Source of the DNA: Leucothrix arctica
GTDB taxonomy: Bacteria > Pseudomonadota > Gammaproteobacteria > Thiotrichales > Thiotrichaceae
Assembly: GCF_003172895.1 (NCBI RefSeq)
Contig: NZ_QGKL01000043.1
Span: forward strand, 107,578 to 171,577
Direction: 5' to 3'
DNA: 64,000 nucleotides
The notes under the pieces are model-generated. The model saw nothing but the letters and a program-made list of their open reading frames with translations, was not told where the DNA came from and searched no databases. Position 1 is the first letter of the stretch, and every line of letters starts with the position of its first letter. Shown one piece after another: positions 41,383 to 50,927 of this stretch. Position numbers and translations under genes: made by a program.

Positions 41383-42860
41383 TTAAGGGACTTTACCGTC
41401 GCTTAGCACTGGTTTTATTCATCGTATTTTTATCGTTGGGTGCGGTGCTTTTTTGGGTGTACGACAATGCGAGTCACCAACTTCAGCAGGAAACTGCACA
41501 AAAGTTGCACCTTAACCTTGCGAGCTATTTAGTCAGCGACATCGCGCTATACCCCGGCGATGAGCTAAACAGTGAAAACGTGAAAGAAGCGTTTAACACG
41601 GTGATGCGACTTGACCCAGGCACCGAGCTTTATGTGGTTGGTCTGGACGGTAAGGTGCTTGAGTACAAAGCGCCTCATGAAAAGATCATTAATCATCATA
41701 TTGACTTAGCACCGGTTAAAACCTTCATATCTAACAAAGAATTCAAGCTAACGCTCGGTGTAGACCCGCGCTCGAATAAGAAAAAGGCCTTCTCTGCCGC
41801 GCCCATTTTAAATGCGAATGGCGAAATGCTGGCTTACCTTTACATCATTATTCAAGGTGAGGTTTATGACGACGCTGCCTCACTGATTAATGCGAATAAA
41901 ACTTGGTTGATTAGTCTCAGTATTATTACTGCGGCATTGGCGTTTTTGCTGCTTTCGGCCCTGTTGCTATTTTATAAACTGACGCGCCCTTTGGTTGAGC
42001 TAAAGCGCGAAGTGGCTGCGTTTGAGAAGTCTGGTTTTAAAGAACAACTTAATGCAAATGGCGCATTGCAAGCCGGTGACCAAGATGGTGATGAGTTACA
42101 AGCCTTGCGTGGATCGTTTTATCGCATGGGTAACACTATTGTTGATCAGATCAGCTACTTACGTAAACACGACAAAACGCGCCGTGAATTTCTAGCGCAC
42201 GTTTCGCATGACCTGCGTACTCCGCTGGCTGGCATGCGTGCTTATTTGGAAACACTGCAACTGCGTGGTGATGACTTATCTGAAGCTGATCGTCATGACT
42301 TTTTGGATAAGGCGCTACTGACCAACCACAAACTGACGGGCATGATTGATGAGTTGTTTGAGTTAGCACGACTGGAACATGGTCAAGTAGATGTTAACCC
42401 TGAGCTGACTCGCCTGTCTGACTTGTTGAGTGATCTTTATGCGTCGTTAAGTGGTTTAGCTAGTAACAAAGGCGTACACCTTGCGGTTGATATGCAAAAC
42501 GAAGAGATCAATGCGTTTGTCGATGTTGCACGTCTTGATCGGGTGTTTCAGAACTTGGTGGGTAACGCGATTTTGTATACGCCAGCGGGCGGTACGGTGA
42601 CTATTAGGGTACAAGAGCAGGATGACTTACAAGTGTTGGTCGCGATTGAAGACACGGGACAAGGCATTGCAGAAGAAGACTTGCCGTATGTGTTTGAGCC
42701 TTACTTCCGCTCGACTAATGGACAGCAGGCTTATCATAAAGGTAAGGGTCTTGGACTGGCGATTGCGTCTAAGTTATTGGCGCTGCATGAGTCTGAGCTG
42801 AAGGTTGAAAGTGAGTTGGGCAAAGGGACTCGGTTTGAGTTTAAATTACCCGCTTCTTAA
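41379..42860 (+). CDS. HAMP-containing sensor histidine kinase
   Basis: 493 aa. TM1 about 9-27, a periplasmic sensor of about 140 aa, TM2 about 176-197, then HAMP and HisKA with the phospho-His in EFLAHVSHDLRTPLAGMRAY. The ATPase domain reads QNLVGNAILYTPAGGTVTIR, EDTGQGIAEEDLPYVFEPYF and KGKGLGLAIASK. The periplasmic part has no domain I can name. Partner of the OmpR-type regulator. Confidence 0.94.
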   Translation: MIKGLYRRLALVLFIVFLSLGAVLFWVYDNASHQLQQETAQKLHLNLASYLVSDIALYPGDELNSENVKEAFNTVMRLDPGTELYVVGLDGKVLEYKAPHEKIINHHIDLAPVKTFISNKEFKLTLGVDPRSNKKKAFSAAPILNANGEMLAYLYIIIQGEVYDDAASLINANKTWLISLSIITAALAFLLLSALLLFYKLTRPLVELKREVAAFEKSGFKEQLNANGALQAGDQDGDELQALRGSFYRMGNTIVDQISYLRKHDKTRREFLAHVSHDLRTPLAGMRAYLETLQLRGDDLSEADRHDFLDKALLTNHKLTGMIDELFELARLEHGQVDVNPELTRLSDLLSDLYASLSGLASNKGVHLAVDMQNEEINAFVDVARLDRVFQNLVGNAILYTPAGGTVTIRVQEQDDLQVLVAIEDTGQGIAEEDLPYVFEPYFRSTNGQQAYHKGKGLGLAIASKLLALHESELKVESELGKGTRFEFKLPAS

Positions 42861-42870
42861 ACTAGACGCT

Positions 42871-43809
42871 TCAAATCCCCAACAACTGCGTCCAAAGCAA
42901 CAACGTCACCAACGACAGCACCGTCGAATAAACAATAATCTGCGAGCTTTGCACTTCAAACGCGCCATAACGCATCGCCAATACATGCGCCAATGTGCCC
43001 GTCGGCAACGCATTCAATAACACCGCAACAATCAACCACTGCTCGCCCTGCATGCCAAAGGCTGCAAACACGCCCCACATGACGGCTGGCTGGACGAATA
43101 GCTTACAAAAAACGACCCAGAATATTTCAGTAACGTTGGTTTCAGTACGTGTCAGTTCAAAGCTCGCGCCCAAACAAAATAACGCCACAGGAATAGTCGT
43201 TGCCGCCACCATTTCAAGCGTAATGTTGATAGTTTCAGGAAGCTCTAACTGCAACACTGACGCTGCAATACCGGCCATCACCGACATAAATAACGGGTTA
43301 CGTATCGTCGCTCGGTTGAGTGTATTGAGTAGTGACTTCACGTTCATGCCGTCGCCTTTTAATAGCTCGATCAGCAACTGCGAGCCACACACGACAAATA
43401 TATTACTCGCAAGCACAATACCGATGGTGGCAGCGTTTGCTGACTCACCCAGTACGGTAAAAGAGATAGGAATCCCCATATAGGCGACGTTGGCGAAGTT
43501 TACATTTAAGTAGCGCAACACCAATGAAATAGCGTGCTTGGATTTAAAGTAGTAATAACAGACGAGGCAACAGATCGTACCTGTGATCATACACCCCACG
43601 GCAAATGCCATGAGACCCGGTGCATATAACAGCTCACCAATCGACTGTTTGCTGGTGGCGGTATACAGCAAGGCCGGTATGGCAAAGTAAAAGACGTACT
43701 GGTTAAGCCCCGGTAGCATTCGCACATCTAATAATGCGGTACGTTTAGCTAAGTAGCCCAACGCGATAAGCAAGAATAACGGAAGAATGCTGAAGAGTGT
43801 TTGTTGCAT
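42871..43809 (-). CDS. AEC (auxin efflux carrier) family transporter
   Basis: 312 aa, ten hydrophobic segments. AEC features: ILPLFLLIALGYLAKRTALL at the start, LNQYVFYFAIPALLY, NFANVAYMGIPISFTVLGES in the middle, and a second-half copy with FCLGASFELT and NALPTGTLAHVLAMRYG. The family exports or imports small organic acids such as malonate or malate; substrate unknown. Convergent with the sensor kinase gene, 10 bp apart. Confidence 0.9.
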   Translation of the reverse strand: MQQTLFSILPLFLLIALGYLAKRTALLDVRMLPGLNQYVFYFAIPALLYTATSKQSIGELLYAPGLMAFAVGCMITGTICCLVCYYYFKSKHAISLVLRYLNVNFANVAYMGIPISFTVLGESANAATIGIVLASNIFVVCGSQLLIELLKGDGMNVKSLLNTLNRATIRNPLFMSVMAGIAASVLQLELPETINITLEMVAATTIPVALFCLGASFELTRTETNVTEIFWVVFCKLFVQPAVMWGVFAAFGMQGEQWLIVAVLLNALPTGTLAHVLAMRYGAFEVQSSQIIVYSTVLSLVTLLLWTQLLGI

Positions 43810-43891
43810 GCTTGGCCACTGGGTGAGGTTATTTGGCCATCAGTATAAGAGGGAATGGGTGTATTTAACTAGCCTAGTCATTGAACCATTC

Positions 43892-43932
43892 TTGATCTAA
43901 GTCAAGGCGACCTTCTTTAATTACCCGATAAT
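43892..43932 (+). promoter_or_regulatory. FNR-type class II promoter
   Basis: TTGATCTAAGTCAA (43892-43905) matches the FNR consensus TTGAT-N4-ATCAA at 9 of 10 positions. A -10 GATAAT lies at 43927-43932. With a start near 43939 the box is centred about -41, the class II position. An fnr gene lies 1 kb downstream. Confidence 0.75.
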
Positions 43933-43938
43933 AGATAC

Positions 43939-44022
43939 AAGTCCCTAGCAGTCACTCGTTAATGACCTAGTGCGGCCCTAACCGCACTTTCTGCCGCTTC
44001 TGTTTGGAAGCGGCCTTTTTTT
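43939..44022 (+). ncRNA. structured leader or candidate FNR-dependent small RNA ending in an intrinsic terminator
   Basis: From the predicted start near 43939, about 84 nt contain a hairpin (AGTGCGG with CCGCACT, 43969-43988). A strong intrinsic terminator follows: GCCGCTTC with GAAGCGGC at 43993-44014, then seven T to 44022. The ribosome site AAAGGAG of the Usp gene begins at once after the T run. Transcription must therefore either stop, releasing a short RNA, or read through into the Usp gene. The 5' end is inferred. Confidence 0.5.
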
Positions 44023-44036
44023 AAAAGGAGTGTGTA

Positions 44037-44870
44037 ATGGCTATCAAAGATATACAAGTTCATGCGGATAACGATACTGCTTGCAACAAGCGCGTTGATC
44101 TCGCCGCCAACTTAGCTGAAAAAGTCGGTGCACATTTAACGGGTGTTTACGTTAGCAAATCATTTCCAATGCCGTCTTACGACATGTTCCCTGTGACTGC
44201 CGACGTCATTGAAGCCTATGACGACATTCTCACGAATAAAATCGCGAACGCTGAATCAATCTTCTATAAAGCGGTTGGCCAAGATAATGCCACCGTCAGC
44301 TGGAAAGCTATTCGTGGCTCATTTGCCTATGAGCTTGCCAATGGCGCTCGCTACAGCGACTTGTTGGTCATCGGACAGCCTGACTCAGATGACTTAGAGT
44401 CACTCAATAACGGTCTCGCGGATGAAGTGATTTTAGCCTCTGGCCGCCCTTGCCTAGTCATTCCATATACCTACACAACGGTTAACTTTGGCGAGTCACC
44501 ACTGGTCGCGTGGGATGGAAGCCGTGAAGCTTCGCGCGCTATTCATGACGCACTTCCTCTGTTACAACTGGCTGGTAAGGCAACTATTCTTATCATTGAA
44601 CCTGAAAAGTCAGATACAAATTTCTCTGATTTACCTGGCGCAATGATATCTGAGCATTTAGCACGACATGATATTGAGGTCACTGTCGAAATATCACGCG
44701 GTAGCGAGAATAGTACCGGCGATGAGATATTGGCCTTTACACAATCACACGAGCATGACCTGATAGTGATGGGTGCTTATGGTCACTCTCGCTGGCGTGA
44801 GATCGTCTTGGGTGGTGCGACACACAGTATTATCAAAAACATGACTGTTCCGGTATTTATGTCGCATTAA
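44037..44870 (+). CDS. tandem-domain universal stress protein
   Basis: 277 aa with two Usp domains. The first (1-135) starts IKDIQVHADNDTACNKRVDL and is degenerate. The second (145-277) ends with the nucleotide-binding pattern DLIVMGAYGHSRWREIVLGG, a G-x2-G-x9-G type. AAAGGAG is the ribosome site, right after a terminator. Control by FNR through the upstream box fits known anaerobic Usp genes of proteobacteria. Cytoplasmic. Confidence 0.93.
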   Translation: MAIKDIQVHADNDTACNKRVDLAANLAEKVGAHLTGVYVSKSFPMPSYDMFPVTADVIEAYDDILTNKIANAESIFYKAVGQDNATVSWKAIRGSFAYELANGARYSDLLVIGQPDSDDLESLNNGLADEVILASGRPCLVIPYTYTTVNFGESPLVAWDGSREASRAIHDALPLLQLAGKATILIIEPEKSDTNFSDLPGAMISEHLARHDIEVTVEISRGSENSTGDEILAFTQSHEHDLIVMGAYGHSRWREIVLGGATHSIIKNMTVPVFMSH

Positions 44871-44994
44871 ATATCACTGTTTTAACTCTACTCCCTTATA
44901 GGCATAAAGCTTCACCCTTTGCAGAACAAACCGCTATTAGTTTAGTAACGGTTGATATAATCTGGATACTCGTTAGAGCAACGAGGTAAAGCCA

Positions 44995-45699
44995 ATGTCT
45001 AGTCCTGCAAAACACAATTGTAGTGTGTGTTCATTAAAAAAAATCTGTCTACCTACAGGCGTAGGTAAGGATGAACTTGAACGTTTAGAAGCCCTCGTGC
45101 AAGACACTAAAGTGCACCATACAAGTGATGAAGTGATTCGTCAGGAGTCTCCTTTCCGCAATCTTTACGCGGTTAAGTCAGGCATGTATAAGTCAGTGAA
45201 GCTAAATGATTTGGGCGAAGAGCGCGTAGTTGGCTTTCATTTACCCGGTGACATTATTGGCTTAGATGCGATCTACACTAAAACGTATTCTAGTAGCTTG
45301 GTTGCACTAACCACCTCAGTCCTTTGCCAGTTTAATTATGATCAGCTGGTTTTGTTGTCTGCAAAAATGCCAACGCTTCAAGCGCAGCTAATGCGACTGT
45401 CTAGCAAAGAAATCAACATCGCCAATGCCTTTCAAAATGCACAAACGGCTGAGCAAAAACTGGCTGGGTTTATTCATAACCTATCCGCTCGTAATGCTGA
45501 GCGCGGCTTCTCGTCTACCCAGCTTATTTTATCGATGTCTCGACAAGACATCGCTAGTCACATCGGCATGGCACCAGAAACGATTAGTCGTATCCTGAAG
45601 CAGTTCCAGTCCAACGATATATTGATTATTAATAAGCGTGAGATGAAAATCTTAGACCCTGCGCGACTACTTATAAGCACAGGCTGCGCACACGCTTAA
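44995..45699 (+). CDS. fnr: oxygen-sensing regulator FNR/ANR
   Basis: 234 aa CRP/FNR-family activator. The [4Fe-4S] cysteines Cys9, Cys12, Cys18 and the distal Cys111 have the spacing of E. coli Cys20/23/29/122. The cyclic-nucleotide-fold (30-130) contains VVGFHLPGDIIGLDAI. The HTH at about 185-210, MSRQDIASHIGMAPETISRI, has the E-x2-S-R reading head that recognises TTGAT sites. It probably acts on the FNR box before the upstream Usp gene. Monocistronic. Confidence 0.95.
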   Translation: MSSPAKHNCSVCSLKKICLPTGVGKDELERLEALVQDTKVHHTSDEVIRQESPFRNLYAVKSGMYKSVKLNDLGEERVVGFHLPGDIIGLDAIYTKTYSSSLVALTTSVLCQFNYDQLVLLSAKMPTLQAQLMRLSSKEINIANAFQNAQTAEQKLAGFIHNLSARNAERGFSSTQLILSMSRQDIASHIGMAPETISRILKQFQSNDILIINKREMKILDPARLLISTGCAHA

Positions 45700-45706
45700 C
45701 TAAAAC

Positions 45707-47398
45707 CTACTGGTTTTCATGCATATACAGCAGCGTCTGAGTCACCTGCTCTGGCGCTACACCAACTCGCTGCAACACCATGGTTGCTAGCTGAAGACTT
45801 GCCTCCAACGTTTCGGGCATAACCGCATCTGCGCCAGCAGCGTAAAGCTCATCACTATGCTGAGCGTCATGCGCTCGAACCAATACTGGCAGATCTGGCC
45901 AACGTCGTTTGATCGCCTCGACCACTTGAATCGCCACGTCTATTTGATCCAATGTAATCAACACAACTTTGGCCTTATCAGCGCCCACTTGCCTCAAGAT
46001 ATCAGGTCTCGCAGCATCGCCGTAGTACACAAGCTCTGACACTTCCCGACACCGCCTTACATTTTCCGAGTCTAAATCAAGCGCCACATAGTCTATTTCG
46101 TTTAACTTTAACGTGGCTGCGACTGACTTACCGACTCGACCATAACCCGCAATAATCACGTGATTAGTTAAGTCTTTTTCAGGATGCTCTGGTACCGACA
46201 AGTGCGCGTCAGACGGTGCAAACTTGGCCGCTAACACGCCTGCGATATAAACCAACAGCGGTGTAATCACCATCGATAAGCCCGCTAAAATAACCATGAA
46301 CTGACCCACATCCGTCGGGATCAACTTATATACGGTAACTGCCTGACCAATCAGTACGAAAGCAAACTCGCCGGCTTCTGATAAGTACAAACCTGTGCGC
46401 AAAGCATCTTGAGTAGATAAGCCGAAGTAACGTGCGAGTAACACACCAACCACTGCTTTTATCGCCACCATACCCACCAGCGCCAGTGCTAGAAAGCCTG
46501 CTTTATCGATGACTAGGGAGAAGTCCAGCATCATCCCCACGCTCATAAAGAACATGCCTAGCAGCAGCCCTTTAAACGGCAATATCTCACCTTCAACTTG
46601 GTGTCTAAACTCTGTTTCGGCTAGCAATAAACCTGCAAGCAATGCGCCCAGAGTGAGCGATAACCCTGCGTAAGCAGTGAGTAACGAGGTCGCAAGCACG
46701 GACAATAAGATCATGGCAGTGAAGACATCCACGCTTTTAGTGCGCGCCACAAGGTGAAATACACGAACAAATATCAGCCTGCCGAGCAGTATAATAACCG
46801 CCACAACCACCACCGCTTTTAGGACTGCAAGGCCCAACGTAGTAAAAATTGGTACGTCTGCTTCCGCAGCAAGGATAGGGAGTAAAACCAGAATAGGCAC
46901 GACCGCAAGGTCTTGGAACAGTAAAACAGCAAGACTGGCACGTCCGTGAGTGCTGGCCATTTCATTTCGTTCATTGAGTAACTGCATCACCATTGCGGTG
47001 GATGACAGTGCTAAACAAAGGCCTATGAGCAGTGACACCACAGGGCTATTGCCCCATGTAAATGCAACCATGCCAATGATCGTTGCACACAGCACAACGT
47101 GGATAGCACCTAAGCCAAAGATCAACTTACGATAGGCTTTTAAACGCTCAAAGGATAACTCTAAACCAATCGTAAACAGCAAAAACACAACGCCCAACTC
47201 AGCAATGTGGCTGACACTTTCAATATCAGAAACAATCGACAGTGCATGTGGGCCAATCAAAATACCGACCGCTAAATAGCCCAGTATCGGGCTTAACTTG
47301 ATCTTATGACACAGCGGCACAATCAACACTACCGTCAGCAGGAAGGCAACCGTTTCAACTAAATAAGGTATTGGGATGTGTATCGCACTTGAGTCCAT
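45707..47398 (-). CDS. CPA2-family monovalent cation:proton antiporter with TrkA-N domain (KefB/YbaL-like)
   Basis: 563 aa. About twelve membrane segments (1-385) include GYLAVGILIGPHALSIV, LFTIGLELSFERLK and SLTLGALLAGLLLAETEFRH. The cytosolic RCK/TrkA-N domain from about 410 has the Rossmann start VIIAGYGRVGKSVAATL and YYGDAARPDIL. It exports K+ or Na+ in exchange for H+ and is gated by ligand binding to the RCK domain. Closer to KefB/YbaL than to Nha types. Convergent with fnr, 7 bp apart. Confidence 0.92.
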   Translation of the reverse strand: MDSSAIHIPIPYLVETVAFLLTVVLIVPLCHKIKLSPILGYLAVGILIGPHALSIVSDIESVSHIAELGVVFLLFTIGLELSFERLKAYRKLIFGLGAIHVVLCATIIGMVAFTWGNSPVVSLLIGLCLALSSTAMVMQLLNERNEMASTHGRASLAVLLFQDLAVVPILVLLPILAAEADVPIFTTLGLAVLKAVVVVAVIILLGRLIFVRVFHLVARTKSVDVFTAMILLSVLATSLLTAYAGLSLTLGALLAGLLLAETEFRHQVEGEILPFKGLLLGMFFMSVGMMLDFSLVIDKAGFLALALVGMVAIKAVVGVLLARYFGLSTQDALRTGLYLSEAGEFAFVLIGQAVTVYKLIPTDVGQFMVILAGLSMVITPLLVYIAGVLAAKFAPSDAHLSVPEHPEKDLTNHVIIAGYGRVGKSVAATLKLNEIDYVALDLDSENVRRCREVSELVYYGDAARPDILRQVGADKAKVVLITLDQIDVAIQVVEAIKRRWPDLPVLVRAHDAQHSDELYAAGADAVMPETLEASLQLATMVLQRVGVAPEQVTQTLLYMHENQ

Positions 47399-47470
47399 AA
47401 CTTTGCATCGTTACTTTCTATAAAGCTTAATCATCGCATAAATAATGAGCTTTGAAAGCGCTACTTAAGC

Positions 47471-47893
47471 CTACATAGAGGCTACAAAACTCTCTATTTC
47501 TTTCATTTTATCGGCATCTGCGCCTTTTAGGTTCGTTTTGCACTCCGCAATTTCTTTAGCTTTGACACTAGCCGACGCGCCCGCCTTAAATTTACCAATC
47601 GCTTTTACGCAGTGTTTTGCAATGCGCTGAGCTGATGGCTTGGCTGCTGTTTCAATCGGCATCTTAAGTTTTACATCGTCCTCTGCCACACTCTTTTCTT
47701 TTTTGGCTCTTACTGGGCTAGAGATTTTATGTACGTCTATCTCTTCTACTTTAACTTTGGCTTTAGCTGGCGGAGGTGTTTGTGTGTAATGCATATTGCC
47801 ATTTTCATCGACCCACTTATAAACACCCGCCAAACTCGAAGCTGATGCAAACAAGACAAGGGCTAGGCCTACTAATGTAATTTTATTATTCAT
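47471..47893 (-). CDS. DUF4124-domain exported protein
   Basis: 140 aa. Signal peptide MNKITLVGLALVLFASASSL-like at 1-22, then the DUF4124 motif VYKWVDENGNMHYTQTPPP. The rest is Lys/Ala-rich with two cysteines (HCVKAIGKF and ECKTNLKG). Periplasmic protein of unknown function, common in gammaproteobacteria. Single-gene unit. Confidence 0.85.
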   Translation of the reverse strand: MNNKITLVGLALVLFASASSLAGVYKWVDENGNMHYTQTPPPAKAKVKVEEIDVHKISSPVRAKKEKSVAEDDVKLKMPIETAAKPSAQRIAKHCVKAIGKFKAGASASVKAKEIAECKTNLKGADADKMKEIESFVASM

Positions 47894-48116
47894 TTTACGC
47901 TGACTTTATTTTTAGGTTATTGGGAGTCATGGAATCACACATAAAAATTAATTAATACCGCCTTACGACTAGTGGAAAGTCTGTGTTTTTATAAAATATA
48001 TCGTGATTTTCTCAGGCTCAACGGCCGCTGGCACGTTATAGACTATTGACCAATTGACAAGCCACCCGCAGCGACGCACCATGCTAGTGAAGCGTTTGTA
48101 AAACATGAGGTGGAAA

Positions 48117-49982
48117 ATGGAAGTCGAAAAGTTAGCAATTCATGATTTTTTATCGAAATGCATGCCACTGAACAAGCTATCTAGTGATGCGTTAACTAGC
48201 GTCGTCAAGATGATGGAAATTCGTTATGTGCGCCGCGACCAAACCATTTTTCAAATTGGTGACGTCAATCACGATGTCTTTATCATTCGCCAAGGTGCAG
48301 TTGAAGTAACGGATGCCGCGGGCAACCTGCAAGGCCGTTATGAAGAAGGCGAATGGATTGGTTTTCCATCCGTGTTAAGTCAAACGCCCATTGCAATGTT
48401 CGTCAAATCCATTGAAGACTCGCTGCTCTATTGTCTACCTGCCGCTGACTTTTTGGCGCTGATAAAACAACATGAAGTCATCCAGCACTTTTTCTCCGAG
48501 AAAAAACAAGAACGCTTAAGAAACGCGCTCCGAGAAAGTCGCCCTGGAAACTATTCACTGCTGGCGTTGCACCTTAAAGATCTCGCTCAAACAGGCCTGA
48601 CGCTCTCGCCTAGCATCAGCATTCATGAAGCTGCGGTAAAAATGACTGAGCATCACACTAGCTCAGCATTGCTCATTGAAAACGACCAACTAATCGGTAT
48701 CGTTTCTGACAGGGATTTTCGTCAACGTGCGCTCGTGCCACGCCTTGATTCTTCTAGCCCTCTTCGGCAGATCATGACGCCAAACCCTTATACGCTCGAC
48801 TCCAACGCACCTGCGTCAGAAGCCGTGTTACTCATGGCTCGTCGAAACATTCACCATATTCCGGTAGTGCACCCTGCCACTAAAAAGGTCGTCGGTATCG
48901 TATCCAATACTGACTTATTGCGCAGTCAAAGCCACAACGCGGTGTACTTGGTCGGCGACATTCATAAAGCCAGCGACGTAGAAACGTTGAAACAGCTGAG
49001 TGCTCACTTGCCTAAAGCGTTGGTGAATATGGTACGTAGTAGCTTGCCAGCCTACGACATTGCCCATGCAATCAGCTCTATCGGTCAAGCTATTACCCGT
49101 CGCCTAATAACACTTGCCGAACAGCAATACGGCCCACCGCCCGTGCCCTACGCCTTTGTGGTTGCAGGCTCGATGGCACGTCGCGAGCAAACAGCACATA
49201 CCGACCAAGACAACGGCATGATCATTTCTGATGACTTTGTCCCTGAGTTGCACGATGAGTATTTTGTAAATATCGCGACAGTGGTCAGTGATGGTTTGGA
49301 TGCCTGTGGGTATATTTATTGCCCCGGCAACATCATGGCCACTAACCCAGAATGGCGTCAGCCTGTGTCTGTTTGGCGAGGCTATTTCAATGAATGGATC
49401 GACCGCCCTCAACCACAAGCATTACTGTATGCCAGCACCTTTTTTGACCTTCGCCATTTGTACGGTGATGAGTCACTACTGGCAGGTTTACAGAAAGAAG
49501 TGTTAGAGAAGACCAAAGAAGGCACGTTATTTCAGGCGTATATCGCTGCTAATGCTTTAGGAAACCAGCCGCCACTGGGTATTTTCAAAGGCTTTGTACT
49601 AGAGAAAAATGGCGACAATATCAAAGCACTCGACTTTAAAAAGCGTGGTGTCACACCTGTTATTGACCTCGCTCGTGTGTATTCATTAGTCATGGGCTTG
49701 CCGCTACTCAACACTTTTGAGCGACTTGACGCGATTGCAGAAGCACCGGGTGGCATTAGTGACGAACGTATTGCTGACTTAAAAGATGCCTTCGAATTTA
49801 TTAGCATGACGCGCCTTGAACATCAGGCCATGCAGATTGAAGCGGGTAAAGAGCCAGATAATTACGTTCCGCCTGAGGAATTATCGACCCTTGAACGTCG
49901 CCATCTAAAAGATGCCTTTGAGGTGGTCGCAACGGTTCAAAGCACCATGGCGAGTAACTTTCAGGCGAATCGATTTAGATAG
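48117..49982 (+). CDS. DUF294 nucleotidyltransferase-like protein with cNMP and CBS domains
   Basis: 621 aa from the ATG at 48117, which has GAGG 6 nt upstream; an ATG at 48105 overlaps that site. Order: cNMP-binding domain (about 10-125, RRDQTIFQIGDVNHDVFIIR), paired CBS domains (about 160-275, LIGIVSDRDFRQRA and IHHIPVVHP), DUF294 nucleotidyltransferase (about 340-430, AGSMARREQTAHTDQDNGMI with the G-S and D-x-D pattern), and DUF294_C. It is likely to be regulated by adenine nucleotides. It forms a unit with the exonuclease gene downstream, a conserved pairing often found near acetate permease genes, which are absent here. Confidence 0.92.
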   Translation: MEVEKLAIHDFLSKCMPLNKLSSDALTSVVKMMEIRYVRRDQTIFQIGDVNHDVFIIRQGAVEVTDAAGNLQGRYEEGEWIGFPSVLSQTPIAMFVKSIEDSLLYCLPAADFLALIKQHEVIQHFFSEKKQERLRNALRESRPGNYSLLALHLKDLAQTGLTLSPSISIHEAAVKMTEHHTSSALLIENDQLIGIVSDRDFRQRALVPRLDSSSPLRQIMTPNPYTLDSNAPASEAVLLMARRNIHHIPVVHPATKKVVGIVSNTDLLRSQSHNAVYLVGDIHKASDVETLKQLSAHLPKALVNMVRSSLPAYDIAHAISSIGQAITRRLITLAEQQYGPPPVPYAFVVAGSMARREQTAHTDQDNGMIISDDFVPELHDEYFVNIATVVSDGLDACGYIYCPGNIMATNPEWRQPVSVWRGYFNEWIDRPQPQALLYASTFFDLRHLYGDESLLAGLQKEVLEKTKEGTLFQAYIAANALGNQPPLGIFKGFVLEKNGDNIKALDFKKRGVTPVIDLARVYSLVMGLPLLNTFERLDAIAEAPGGISDERIADLKDAFEFISMTRLEHQAMQIEAGKEPDNYVPPEELSTLERRHLKDAFEVVATVQSTMASNFQANRFR

Positions 49983-50017
49983 TCACTTAACTGGTTTTTT
50001 AAAAGGAGGATACACAC

Positions 50018-50707
50018 TTGTTTGCACGCTGGCGCTCAATTCAGAATCAGCAACATCGCTTGCTGCCCCATGTCGATAATCCGGCGGCGCGCGCGTACTT
50101 GAGCGCGCCACTGCCTGATAAAAACACGCCCATTAGTGACGTTGACTTCTTGTCGCTGGACTTTGAAACGACGGGCCTAGACGCAAAGAATGAAGCCATT
50201 CTGAGCATGGGTTACATGCCTTATAAAAATGGTCGCGTTTCATTGGCCCCGTCGACTTCTGAAGTGATTTGTATTAACCGAACACTCAATGCAAAGAGCG
50301 TTATTATCCACCAGATTACCGATGACAGAATGAAGACCGGCGTTGCGCTGCATGATGCGCTGGATCGCTTGCTTGAGGCAATGGCGGGCAAGGTGTTGTT
50401 GGTCCACTACTCGAAGATTGAGCGTGACTTTTTAGAGGCTGCGACTAAACGCGTTTATGGTAAAGCGCTCCCCTTTTTGATGGTCGATACCATGATGCTT
50501 GAAAAGCGTAAACTTGACCGTATCCAACAGCCTATTCATAGTAACCAATTGCGCTTGGCAAACTTGCGCAAGCAGTATCACTTACCGCCTTATGGTGCAC
50601 ATAATGCGCTGGAAGATGCTATTGCTACAGCGGAGTTGTTTATGGCTCAGTTGGCGCAGTATCAGCAGGACAAGACCAATGTTCGGCTGGGTGAATTGCT
50701 GTGCTAA
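50018..50707 (+). CDS. DEDDh 3'-5' exonuclease (DNA polymerase III epsilon-like)
   Basis: 229 aa. The start is a TTG at 50018, decided by a perfect AAGGAGGA site 8 nt before it; no ATG occurs before the ExoI motif. Motif ExoI LSLDFETTGL (Asp48, Glu50), ExoII HYSKIERDFL and ExoIII HNALEDAIATAELF with His and Asp are complete. It trims DNA or RNA 3' ends, exact role unknown. It follows the DUF294 gene by 35 bp. Confidence 0.92.
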   Translation: MFARWRSIQNQQHRLLPHVDNPAARAYLSAPLPDKNTPISDVDFLSLDFETTGLDAKNEAILSMGYMPYKNGRVSLAPSTSEVICINRTLNAKSVIIHQITDDRMKTGVALHDALDRLLEAMAGKVLLVHYSKIERDFLEAATKRVYGKALPFLMVDTMMLEKRKLDRIQQPIHSNQLRLANLRKQYHLPPYGAHNALEDAIATAELFMAQLAQYQQDKTNVRLGELLC

Positions 50708-50803
50708 AGGTGTTTGAATAATACAAGTATTTACAAATATATTGACAACTTTACATATTCTGTTCTTAAATGTCTGAGCGTTAGCGCATTACATGGAGGA
50801 ACA

Positions 50804-50902
50804 ATGGAAGTCATCAGCGACTCAACGTCGCACTTACGACCATTCAAAATGAACACCCATTATCCCTCCATTGATATCTACGTAATAACTACCACCCCGT
50901 AA
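50804..50902 (+). CDS. possible 32-aa leader peptide before the alginate lyase gene
   Basis: The frame from 50804 begins MEVISDSTSHLRPF and has GGAGG 5 nt before its ATG, a better site than many real genes here. It ends 25 bp before the lyase ATG. No similarity known to me. It could be a translated leader or chance; composition is unremarkable. Confidence 0.3.
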   Translation: MEVISDSTSHLRPFKMNTHYPSIDIYVITTTP

Positions 50903-50927
50903 GTAGACACTCAAGTAAGGATACAAA

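Noticed and set aside
44870..44994. Second FNR box before fnr (TTGATATAATC)
   Set aside because: Only one half-site matches; the other half lacks the ATCAA pattern.
50714..50902. 62-aa ORF before the alginate lyase gene
   Set aside because: The longer start lacks a ribosome site; only the inner 32-aa frame has one, kept at low confidence.
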